Shown here in pieces: positions 9,709 through 20,108 of a DNA stretch of 64,000 bases. The position numbers and the translations under genes were made by a program. The stretch is from Entoloma clypeatum (Eukaryota > Basidiomycota > Agaricomycetes > Agaricales > Entolomataceae). The stretch covers positions 434,001 through 498,000 of the forward strand of contig OY751496.1 of the NCBI GenBank assembly GCA_963565915.1, given 5' to 3'. The notes beneath the pieces were generated by a model. The model was given only the letters and a program-made list of their open reading frames with translations. It was not told where the DNA came from and did no database searches. Each line of letters begins with the position of its first letter. The stretch's first letter is position 1.

Positions 9709-12154
9709 TATCGTGGACGCGATGGATTTTGCCGATGAAAATCTCAGATCAAGTCTTGAGCGTTCTGAACATTAGTCCGAGGTTCCCACGTGTTCTCTTC
9801 TGGGCCATACCCTTCCCATTGGACAAGGTACTGGATCTTTCCACAGAATTTCCGAGAGTCCAGGATCGTGGAGACATGGTATTCTTCTCGTCCTTCGACA
9901 ATGATCGGATCAGGGGCTGGCTTCTTTTTCTGAATGGTATACTTCAGGGTTTCGTATGGCGATAACAGGGTCTCGTTGAACACAGGGTGGATCATCTTCC
10001 AGGTTTTGGGAAGATCAAGACGGTATGCGCTAGCTCCTTTCTTCTCTAGGACTTTGAACGGTCCGTGTCGGAGGGCGTCAAGTTTCTTTGAGGGACGATC
10101 AGTCCTGATGTTAGTCCCTTCCAGCCACACCTTGTCTCCGATGCGGTAATTCCAAGACGGGCTTCGTCGTGTGTCAACTGTCTTCTTCATCTGATCCTGG
10201 GCCTGTTTCAGTGCTGCATTGGCTTCTTCTCGTGCCTGTTTGAGTTTTTTCAAGAAGTCGTTTGCCGCTGGATTGGTGTCTTCCAACACAAGTTCTCCCT
10301 TCCAAGGATGCAGACCGTAGTTGAGATAGAATGGTGTGTACTTTGTCGCTTGATGTTCTTTGTCATTGTACTGGAATTCTGCGATTGCGATCCATTCCGC
10401 CCAATCATCTTGTAGATGGTTGACAAAGTTTCGTAAGAACACCTCGGTTTCCTGATGTGATCGTTCGGCTTGTCCATCAGTTTGTGGATGGTACGCAGTG
10501 GACAGGTTTCTCTTGATTCCCAATATGTGGCAAAGTATCTCCATGAACTTTGCGGCGAACTGTGGTCCTCTGTCGCTAATGATCTTCTTAGGGATCCCAT
10601 GAAGCTTCCATATCTGGTCCCAATAGATCTTGGCTAATCCTTCAGCCGATAGTTCCATGGTGGTCGGGATGAGATGAAGCATCTTTGAATGTCTGTCCGT
10701 GATGACCAGAATTGCGTTCTTCCCATCAGATTCTGGTATCGGTCCCACGACGTCAATCCCTATCTCTTCCCATGGTTGACTTGGCGCGGCGTTAGGGTGT
10801 AGAGGGGCATGTCTCCTTTGGCGGCTGATCTTGTTACGTTGACAGGTGTCACAACCTTTCACATACTTCTTTACGTCATGTAAGATGGTGGGCCACCAGT
10901 AGGTGCGAGTGAGGAGTTCATGTGTTCGATATTGTCCTGGGTGTCCTGCCACTGGTGCGTCGTGCGCTTCAAACATCAGTTCTTGGCGCAATTGTGGGTC
11001 TGGTGGAACATAGACTCGTTCTCCTGCGTAGGTGATGCCATTTTCCTGCTGGTACCAGTGAGGATTCTTCTTCAGACCCTGGGCTACTTCTGTCTCCATG
11101 CGATTCGAGGCCTTGATGCGTGCGATCCATGGGTTTTCGATGGTTGTGATGTTTCCGATTTTGATGGAATCAGATGTTTCACCCCCTTCAAAGAATTGTT
11201 CCTCCGTGAACATCTCCATTTGTATCACATCTTCTGATTCCAATCATTTCAAAAATAGCCCCTCCTTGAGCATTTGGTCGCTGTCCTGCGGCTCGAGTTC
11301 CGTCTCATACCAGGGTAAACGTGACAGGATGTCTGCTTTCGCGTTCCCTCGTCAATGAATGCGTCCAATTCTTCTTGTTCCTTTTGCGTCATAGGATATA
11401 TATTTTCCCCTAGTTCCTTTGGTGTGTCCGGTGTAAGTTCGATACCATGGTCCCATTCCCTCTCCTTTGGAATCTTATCAAAGTTCTCTTTCTCGAAAAG
11501 ATGAGCAAATCGTTCAACATATGAGGGTTGTTTGGTTGTGGGAGGTGGTGTGGGAGTGACAGCTTCCAAAATAGGGTCTCCAGGCTTCCATTTCTGATCC
11601 AACTTTTTGGGTGCATCTTTGTCGCGCACCTCAACCATGCGAACCCGGTGTTTGCGACCATTAAGGTTAACCCTGAAATCTGAGTGTTTGGTTCGACATG
11701 TTGTTGGGCATCGGTTAAATGTCACCGCGCCGGTTGTCCAATTGATTGTGGGGTTGTGGTGTACCAACCAGTCATGTCCCAAGAGCATGTCCGTTCTCCC
11801 AATGTCCAGTACCATTGCTTCCATGGTTTCCTGATGTGCTCCCAAATCCAGTTTAACTTCGGCAAGTTGGCTCGCTTTCTGTTGTCGATTTGGTGATCCA
11901 TCCGCATTTAGAATTGCTATGGGTGGTATTCCTCGCGTGGGGAGGTTCTGCTCACGTACTATTCTGGGATGGATACATGTGCGTTCACATCCGCTGTCAA
12001 CCTCGGGTCGGATAACCTTTGGTCCTCGTCATGTTTTGAGCTGCGCTAACAGCCTGATTTCTCGTCTTTTCAGAGGTTTATCTCCCTTCACAATCTTAGT
12101 TGACGCAGCGGCTCGCTTGGCAGGGATGACATAGGTTCTATTGTCTGCAGTCAT
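9709..12154 (-). pseudogene. pol: Copy C pol, RT/RNase H deleted, integrase kept
   Basis: Starts at ATG 12154 (MTADNRTYV). A TGA at 12029-12031 is shared with A and B. Protease and linker follow to about 11345, where a deletion fuses IDEG to AKADIL-type sequence in another frame. From 11243 to 9747 the integrase is open: HHCC finger (CDTCQRNKI), DDE residues in ITDRHSK, SDRGPQF and the region of TDGQAERSHQE, and a chromodomain (YLVQWEGYGPEENTWEP). A TGA at 9744-9746 cuts the last dozen residues; copy B has an Arg codon there. The original stop lies near 9709. This could make integrase only if translated separately. Confidence 0.85.
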
Positions 12155-12204
12155 ACAAGGCAAGCAAGTCCGTTTAATAGATAAGGGTCGCGACTTAGTG
12201 TCGT

Positions 12205-13771
12205 TTAATCGGACCCTTCAGGAAAATCCTTCTCGTTGGCTTCTAAGATTGTGGTTTCATCATTCTCGGCATCTTCCTCGGACACCTTCCTAACCCTTCC
12301 GGAGTTCTTCTTTGGCTTGCGGCAGTTGCGCGCGATATGGCCTTCTTGGTCACAGTTGAAACACTTGCGACCATCTTTCTTCTTTGGAGCGCTACAGTCT
12401 TTAGCCAGATGACCGAAGCGTTGACAGTTGTAGCAACGGGCTACTCCTGCTTTGTCGATCTCCATGGCCTTGCCCTGACCACCATAAGTGGTACCCGATC
12501 CGGTGCGCATGTCGCCGCCACCTCGGATGACCAGTGCGTGTCCTTCCATCTGTCGTCCCTTGTTTCAGATCTCCTTTGCGTAATCGGTGTACGTCTTGCC
12601 ATCGCTAGCCACTTGTTCAGAGATTCTGCGGTTGACGTTCTTTTCTAGGATGTATTTCCCAGTTTCTTCGCCAAGGTTTGACAGTTTCAAGAGTTCTTCA
12701 AATTCATCCCAGAATTCATCAACGGTACGTTTCTCTTGTTTCAGGACTTCGAGTCTTGCTTTGGCAGCGACCGACTTGTTGGTGATGGAGAATCGTGTGG
12801 CGATATCATCGGAAAAACCTAGCCAGGTGATATTCTCGTTGTCAATGGCAAGAGCGTCTAACTTGTTACTGGCCCAGTGTCTGCCGGACCCTTCCATCAT
12901 GCAGGATAGCACCGCAAGAATCTTCTGATCGTCTGTGAGGCTCTTTTGGAACCTGATGTATAGTTTGGTGGCTTTCCACCACTCGTCAAAGGTGTATCTG
13001 TCCTTGAACATCCCAGGATCCTTGATGATCTTGGATGTATCCATTGTTTGTACAGCCGGAGCTTCTGCCATGTTTAAAGTCTGCGGAGGAGGAGAGGAGT
13101 CGGATTGTTGGGATGAAGATGGGGTTTGGGATACAGGTAAGGATTGAAAATGAGTCCCTGTTCTAGGCGTCTGTTCGATATCTGACTGCGCGGAGTCAAA
13201 AGTAAATTCGTCAGGGGACTCGTCGGCGGAATCGGTGGCAAAACGTTCAGAGTATTTCCTCTGTAAATCTCTAAGGAATCTCTGTTCCTGCGCGTCTGTT
13301 GGTCTCGAGAAGGGGTCAAGTCTCTCGTTTCGTGCCCAGTGGTTGTACTCGGTCTGTTGTTCTTCGGTGGTGAAGTGGGCGTAGATCTGCTGCTTCGAGT
13401 AAGACGTGATGATGTGGCTCTGGGACGTCTCGATGTGAGCGTCCTAATCAATCTTCTGATAACGGTTGTCTGGACACCGATAAACTCTCTGATCTCTGTG
13501 ATCTGACCTGTCTGAGGTCCTTCTTGAATGCGAAAGCTTTCGAGTTCGTTCTGTCAGGCGTTGTAACGCGCGATCTGGTGTTGCCAAGCAAGATGGATGC
13601 TCTCTGCTATCTCGCCGTGGGGGCGATGCTCGTCGTTGTCTAGTTCTTCGTCAAGCACCTGCTGTAGGATGCGACGGATCTCCGATTCGATGTACTGCTG
13701 GATAAGCGTAAAATCGATACTGTCTCGAGGACTTAGCTCCTCCTGTCGGGCTTCTGGCGTGCTGAATGGGT
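12205..13771 (-). pseudogene. gag: Copy C gag, interrupted by the same stops as copy A
   Basis: Same organisation as copy A gag: TGA at 13554-13556, capsid segment 13071-12568, TGA at 12565-12567, then two CCHC knuckles ending at 12205. The central protein segments I compared are identical to those of copy A. Nearly all nucleotide differences I noticed against A (for example in 13685-13710) are C/T or G/A changes at CpG. Confidence 0.85.
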
Positions 13772-13862
13772 TACTGGTGAAGTCTTCAAAGAAGCGCGAC
13801 GTCTTGACTCGTCTGGTAGTTGCTCTCTTCGCTCTGGGCGAACCTAACGAGATTTAGCAACT

Positions 13863-14232
13863 TGTTATGCGTAACAAACCGTTCCAAGGTTCAGGCAGAG
13901 TATGCAGGAAGATGGAAAGGCGAAGAGCAATGTGATTGCTAAATCTAAGGAATGTAGTTATGGTACATGAGGTTTATATAGTACTGACTATGAGCGGTAG
14001 CGAATGAGTCAGTAACTGCGGAAGGCAGTGCGCATGAGTAAGGCGACTGCGGAAGGCTATGCACTAATGAGTAAGCTGGCTGCGGAATGAGTCAGACAGC
14101 TGCGGAAAGCGAGTCAGCGTGGGAGCGAAGTATACTAAAGGGAATAAAGTATAATACGATATGTGTAAGCGGGGGCCGATGAGTAAAAGTGAAAAAGTAA
14201 GCGTATACGTCCGTAGTCGTTAGTCCGTAACA
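13863..14232 (-). repeat. 5' LTR of copy C (370 bp)
   Basis: Same length as its 3' partner. Two exact TGAGTCA sites (14005-14011, 14088-14094) and a TATATAAACC-type box (about 13973-13981) form the presumed RNA polymerase II promoter of the element. Confidence 0.93.
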
Positions 14233-14237
14233 CACTG

Positions 14238-14960
14238 TACCCCGATGCATCGACAAGGATGAGTTTGTCACATGGTTGGATATCTGTGGATTTCAACTTG
14301 ATTAAGAATGAATGTGGGTAAAAGAAAACTACACACTCCAAGGACAACCACGGATATGAGCCGTTCCGCAGGCCAGCGGCAAAGACATCAAGCAGTGCGC
14401 CCATCCAGTCGAGTCCGATCTACAACTGGGAGAAGCGGAAAGTATGGTCAGCAGCCGGCCTATACACTAGCGACATCAGTCCATCAAGTTCATTCCGTCA
14501 CAAATTAAGAAATGAAACGCACTTGTCTGCCACGTCAATGGTCTTGAGTGTATCACACAGGACACTTTTGTAATCTGGGAGGTTGGGCTAAAATGGAGAC
14601 AATCAGGGAGTATGTGCTCAAGAACCAGGGACATACATTGAGGGCTGCTTGAACACAGGGTGACTTCCATAGTTTTCATTGACAATCCACATCGATGCAA
14701 CGCTGTCATCCGCATCCATGGTGTTGTGAGGCTCTTGTCAATACTGGGGGAGACAGGTGGGGGACGGGGAGGGGTGGGTTTTTTGCTGCGAGCCTGTTGT
14801 CTGTTACATTGTGATGCTGTGACGTGACAGTAACTCACATGTTCAGCCATTGTCGTTAGTTGCGACCTGGGGCAACAACTCTGACAAGGAATATGTAAGT
14901 CAGTTGAACTTGGTAGTAGACACACATAGAAAATAATGGGGCTTACTTTGGGGCTCATGG
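14238..14960 (-). pseudogene. Host gene fragment interrupted by copy C
   Basis: Minus-strand sequence with plausible short exons: about 14587-14520 (LPDYKSVLCDTLKTIDVADK), then IGLDWMGALLDVFAAGL (about 14420-14340), then CDKLILVDASGYS next to the copy C insertion point. Introns with GT...AG ends fit between them, but I could not settle every phase. Upstream exons near 14700 (DADDSVASMWIVNENYG) are possible. The insertion lies inside the last exon, so the gene is likely dead. I do not recognise the family. Confidence 0.4.
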
Positions 14961-16255
14961 GTGCTTGTGGCGTGGTGGCAGTATCACATCGATGGTAGAA
15001 GTGGATGGGATTGGAAAGAACAAAAGTTCGACTCTAAGTACAAATGTGGTCACATGACCTTGTTGACATGACTTTGTCCATTGTTGAACTTCAATCAACG
15101 TCCATGTTGCGTCCATGCTGCTTGTCTCGCTATGACTGATCTTCGGAACTCAAACCTCTCAACATGGCAGAGATATAAAGGATATGTTATTATGGCATGT
15201 TGTAACTTTTGCATAAATATAATATATTGTGTCAACATTTCAACTAATGTCCAATGTGATGGAACTCAGTCGGAACTAGGAAACTACTAAGGTATTATAC
15301 TATGGATACTATAGAACTAGCAGTCTAGGCACGCTGTGATCCTGTCGACACTATGGGTGCTATGGGTTGCTCTTGGCTATGTCAGGGTGCTATGACAGGC
15401 TATGGGAAAGTCAGGGTGCTATGACAGGCTATGGGAAAAACCAGGGTTTGCTGATGAATTAGGTGTGTTTGGTGTACGCAGCCTCCTCTAGAGCTCCTAA
15501 TCATCTCCAAGACACTCTCTTTCCTGTGGTGCGAGAAAAGTTCCCCACGTGCTTTACCTGGGGTTGGTGACGACGGCTATGTTGTAGCAAAAAGTCGCCA
15601 ACGACCGCCCAACAATGTGGAACTGACAAGTGCGTCCCCTGTTGTAATTCGTGCTTAGCTATGGACGCGACAAAGGTCTTGTTTCTTAGCCAACCTCATT
15701 TTTCGAAGCTCTGAAGTTACTTCAAGTTGGGAAATAATCATAGACTCCTGTCCGCCACAACCCACGCAAAACCGTCGAAAGCAAGGTCTTTGTTGTCTTT
15801 TTTTCTTTTTTTTTCGATTCCTTGGGCGCTTCTGATGTGCGAACCCAGACCTGAGCTTTTGCACGACGTACTTCCGGGTATAATCGGAGTGATTGGAGCG
15901 ACAACCCCGATAATACTCTGACAGAGAATTAGATTGTGTCCTGGCGTGATATAACTCCAAACACACCTCCCACAAATAGGTGAAAACCGTGTGAATCCTG
16001 GGAAATATTATAGTGCGGTCATCGTCTACTGGCAACGTTTTGAATCGTGACATCTGGAGCCAGCCCAGGACGCCACACAGACCCGATCACTTGCCCACTG
16101 GGTTGATACTGCTTGTCACATCGCCGGTGAAGGAGTGAATATGTATGCAATGATCACCCATAGTACTGTAGTCGTCGTGCATCTATGTCCAAATTGGTCT
16201 GGCCCAGGGAGAATCACTATGTTTCAACGAGACTCGGGGGAAGAAATCCTTGAAA
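14961..16255. other. No gene recognised; 30-bp tandem duplication
   Basis: No convincing exon chain was found. At 15382-15441 a 30-bp unit (TCAGGGTGCTATGACAGGCT core) occurs twice in tandem. Scattered ORFs here look random. Confidence 0.5.
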
Positions 16256-16263
16256 GTAGGAGC
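16256..16263. repeat. 8-bp target duplication GTAGGAGC
   Basis: GTAGGAGC at 16256-16263 recurs at 16896-16903, exactly abutting the two ends of an inverted-repeat element. Eight base pairs is the hAT-superfamily duplication length. Confidence 0.65.
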
Positions 16264-16895
16264 TAGTGGTGCCGGAAGGTAAGGTGGAGGTACCTTGAGG
16301 TAGATATTTTTCCACCTTGAGGTCCCGCAAAGTTACCTTGGAGGTGCCTTGAGTTGAGCGTGATAGATCACATAATCACCCAAACATAGAAACAGACATC
16401 ATTGTCGCCGAGTGGGTGAACACGAACAAAAGCTGGGGTCCGAGCAAGCACAGAAGGGATCTCCCATAAAAAAAAAAGAGGAAAGAATGGAGAAATCCAT
16501 GGAATTCGACCGTATTTAAAGGCTACATCGGATTTTCATACTAAACGATCGAAGTCGCGTCGCGTCGCGAAAACCACCCAAGTTCGTGACCTGGAGAGTA
16601 TGGTGCAAATAACGGTGGCCGAAAGTCAATGTTTTGATGGTAACGAATGTTAGAGGACGCACCAACGACATGGTTGTGGCAGAAAAAGAAGATTTGCTGG
16701 CAGTCGAAGATGAGAGTCAAACAAAGAGGGATAGACACAAGCTTTAAATTTAAAGTTTGGTCTACCAAAAAGAGACATGCCTCAAGGCAACTCAATTCAA
16801 GGCAAGCCGACATCACCTCGAGCTGCCAAATATGGCAATGACTGGAGGCGAGGCACACCTCACCTCTGAGTTACCTTCACCTCCCAGCATCACTA
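16264..16895. mobile_element. hAT-like non-autonomous TIR element (632 bp)
   Basis: The left end reads TAGTGGTGCCGGAAGGTAAG and the reverse complement of the right end reads TAGTGATGCTGGGAGGTGAA. Over the first 22-23 bases they differ at three positions and one indel. The terminal TAGTG fits the YARNG rule for hAT ends, and the element is flanked by an 8-bp duplication. Weaker inverted similarity (GCCTTGAGTTGAG and relatives) continues inwards for about 100 bp. No transposase-like reading frame is present, so it would depend on a hAT transposase elsewhere. Assignment to hAT is an inference from termini and duplication length. Confidence 0.6.
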
Positions 16896-16903
16896 GTAGG
16901 AGC

Positions 16904-17698
16904 CAGACATGCGTCAGATTGAAGGTGTTTTTGGCATATCTGTTGGGCTGGTGATAGCGGAACGAAGATAAGGTCACGTTTCCCACCGAGTGATAAATTG
17001 CGGTGCATGCACAGCCCACTACTATGTGAAGCTGGCGGTACTGCACCACAAACTTAGAACGTCAAACACTGTCACACGTAAGAGGACCCCCGATATCCCT
17101 CACAAGTATGTTCAGAAGATTCCCGAAAATTGGAGCGTTTGTCCGGACGATATTTTTTTTTTTCGAATTTTGTCCGCCGGACATACTTAGTTTCAGACCT
17201 GTAGGCGCTCCTGCATACGACGAAGGGACACCAGAAGCCTCAATTTAATTTCTAGGCAGAGCTACCTAGTCGCCCGGAACATGTCCAATTACAGGAATCG
17301 AACCCAGGGCATACCCACTTCAACACGAGACTGATGTACAATAACCATCCAACAAGTCCAAATTTTCCATTTATCCGGACTTTCCAACCGCACTTGGGGC
17401 TCCATACCTCTGAGGGGACTATCGGGGGTCCTCACATAACTTGGTCGCCCCACTTGGCTCATGCTGGCATAATTGGACTCTTGGCGCATTGATAACCCTG
17501 CTGTTGCACATACACAGCATCAAGAGTGTGGTGCAAAGTACATAAAGACGAGATGTGTGGCAAGGCTATCATCATCTCACACCCCTGGTGCTGCTGCATC
17601 CCCACAAGATGCGGATTGGTTATCGTGCGTGCACAACATTCCTTGGTCTTGCCTTCAATGAGCTCATCCTTCACCGTTGAATTCCCCTAGCCTGTATC
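16904..17698. other. Intergenic; possible tRNA-like remnant near 17289-17365
   Basis: No gene recognised. On the minus strand, 17304-17294 reads GGTTCGATTCC, a perfect tRNA B-box, preceded by a TGGTTATTG A-box-like stretch about 45 bp upstream. Stems do not pair well, so a tRNA pseudogene or the head of a degenerate SINE is more likely than a working tRNA. Confidence 0.3.
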
Positions 17699-19670
17699 AT
17701 GTCGATCTTTTTCCTTACCTTAGCGGTTGGCGCTACCGATTGGGATCAGTGTTTGATTAACATTCGCAACGAATCATGGAGGATTGAACACAACATCTTC
17801 GACGGTGCAACAGATTCTCATGGCCAACCGATTCCTTTCAGCGAAAATACGACAGCTATAACCTACCATACGTGCACGCTTGCTTGCGGATCAGGGCCTG
17901 AACCTATCAAGTGGCCAGTGTTTTCGCAGCAATTCAGTTCATGGTTGTTACCATGGCTCGCGCTCGTGTCTCAGCTACCATTCGGAGCCAACGACAAATT
18001 GGACAATCTTGTTGCTACCCTCCTGACTGTGGGATCGCCGACCTTGGCGGCTTATTCATTGGTGCTGACACTCTTGAACGGGCGCTGGATAACAAGGCGC
18101 TTCGTATCATGCAACTACCCTAACACCAAGAAAGCCGTCCGTATTTTCAGCAGTCTCCAGCAATCTCCTCTGAAAGTCAGGTCATGCGGACCATTGCTGC
18201 CGTCGCTCATCGTTCTCCCAAAAAATGACGAGTGGTGGAAGATACTTATGGTCAACCTTCATTACACCCATACTTGGTCAATCTCCGCAGCGGTCTCTAT
18301 CACATGGGTGATCATCGCATACGTATTCACTGTCGTCGACTCCTTCACTGGCGATATGTTAAGCGATATCAACTTCACCGGGCAAGCGATCGGGTCTATG
18401 TGGCTATGGCTTCTCCCCATCGTCCTGGGCTGGCTCCAGATTTCACCCAAGTGCGATTCAATGCGCTTGTGGCAGGCTGTGGAGCGCGCGAACGAGAAAG
18501 CCCACGTTGCGGGTAGTACCGTCGGCGAAGAACCGAAAGTAGCTGGCGAGTATGCCATCTCCCTTGGCTTTGGGTCAGGCGATCTCATGCGTTGTGACGA
18601 GGAGTGTACGGGTCCTATATATAATTATGCTCGGTTCCTGTCGTGTGTGGAAGCAGTGGAAATCGTGGCTAGTGCATTTCACACGGCTTCAGAAAATGCT
18701 CGGAAGCATATTCCAGTCCGACGCGGTGATAACTGGGACCGAGAACACAATAGCAGGAACAGAATGGGCACGCGAGAGCAAGTAGAAAACTATTGCAGGC
18801 CAGGTGAGCCCACGGGCCCGTGCGTTCCCAGGAGCGCATGGCGAGCGCATGTATGTTCCAGGATCTTCATTGCATCCGCGATGGCGTTGGGGCTGCAATG
18901 GGGCACAACAGGCGCCGCTGTGGTGGCGCAGTGGTTCACTCCGACGATTGGTGAGTGCTAAGGCGAGCATCTAGTACGTTGTTTTTACTGAAACGGATAA
19001 AGGTCTTGGATGCCGCTCGGGGTCGTACATCCTTTATGCCGCGACTTCCACCCTGGTCTGGCTCTTGCTCCTCCTCTCCAGTTTCCTATCGTACTATGTC
19101 ACGACAAGTCAGTCCAAGACTGACCCTGCCGTCATGACTCAGTCCGAGATTCCCCCCGCCATGATTGAGTTACAGACTCCTCCCGCCGCCGAGACTCCCG
19201 CCCCCACGACTCAGTCTGACAACCCCGCCGCAATGCCTCAGTCAGAGACTCCCGCCGCCCTCAAGACTCAGTCAGTGATTGCCCCCAAGACTCCCTCCGT
19301 CCCCACGACTCGGACTCCGAAGATCAGGACTGTCTCGGACTTCAAGTTCCTACCGTGGATTGCGCGACTATTGTCAATCTTACTTCGTCGCGCCGGGAAG
19401 GTCTTGGCGGCGTGTAATGCGATCTGGATTGTGGTTGCATGTGCGTTTCAGTTCAGTAATTTCTTTGATAGGTGTTGGTGCAACAGCAGCGTGCTTATGT
19501 GGAAAGGCAAGGCGTACGGTATTCTTAAATTCAGGACGGATGATCTCCATGGCTTTGAAGCTGCCTGGATAGGTGGAGTAGGGCTCGCAGCTGGGACTGC
19601 AGTCACCTTCATCATTTTTGGTATTATCTTCATCAACCCCAAACTCCCAGCTCAGGCTGAGGAGCAGTGA
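17699..19670 (+). CDS. Basidiomycete polytopic membrane protein (2 exons, 639 aa)
   Basis: Exons 17699-18950 and 19003-19670. The 52-bp intron has GTGAGT...AAAG with a CTGAA branch site and restores phase (Gly codon split 1/2). The protein starts with a short hydrophobic segment, then a lumenal/extracellular-type stretch with NxT/S sites (FSENTTAITYHTC), then WPVFSQQFSSWLLPWLALVSQLPFG and further membrane spans, including SITWVIIAYVF, LWLLPIVLGWLQ and, in exon 2, VWLLLLLSSFLSYYV. A Thr/Pro/Ser-rich repeat (variations on TQSExP) forms a linker before two last hydrophobic segments. I know this architecture as a common uncharacterised Agaricomycete family; its function is unknown. An extra 5' exon cannot be excluded. 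Confidence 0.75.
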
Positions 19671-20108
19671 AGTAGGCCCTGTCCATCTCCCGAACAACCC
19701 TTAGGACTCGTACGTGTAGAGATCATTAGATTATATTTTCAAACGATACCCAACCTTCCTGAATTGAATGAACTGTTTTAGATGAAGTTGCAGCTGTGAA
19801 GGCTCCCATAATTTTTTCGCTCTACCTGACGACGACCGTGATGCGCGAGTTCTCAATCTGATGGGGGCGCACACGCCTTCCTCTTTAACCCTGCACATCA
19901 GGTCCTGTATATGAGGTCGAAATAGATGAATTTTGAACCTACATTCCTGTGGAATAGACTTCCGAGGGACAATGGCCATGAGCCGAAATTGGGTAATACA
20001 TCACCAACTCCAACTTATATACTCTAAGTACTACGCAACATACTACATATCTCTCTTTATTCCATCTCTATCTTTTTCTAATATCCTCATCGACATCCCT
20101 GTCAGTGC
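19671..20108. other. Intergenic, no feature seen
   Basis: 438 bp between two tandem genes. A CT-rich stretch (about 20050-20100) just before the NYN gene start is compatible with a fungal core promoter. Confidence 0.5.

Larger units (their letters stand above)
8815..14232 (-). mobile_element. Complete chromovirus copy C, RT-deleted derivative (5418 bp)
   Basis: Full-length insertion with two 370-bp LTRs and a CACTG duplication. In element order: 5' LTR (14232-13863), gag, pol with a large internal deletion, ORF3 (9590-9222), 3' LTR (9184-8815). By comparison with copy B, about 1 kb between the pre-RT linker (codons IDEG, about 11345) and the RNase H/integrase tether (codons AKADIL) is missing. 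RT and RNase H are therefore absent. Because it has clean termini and a target duplication, the deleted form itself probably moved with enzymes supplied in trans; deletion after insertion is the alternative. Confidence 0.93.

Noticed and set aside
15382..15441. CRISPR-like repeat
   Set aside because: Only two abutting 30-bp copies with no spacer; a simple tandem duplication in a eukaryote.
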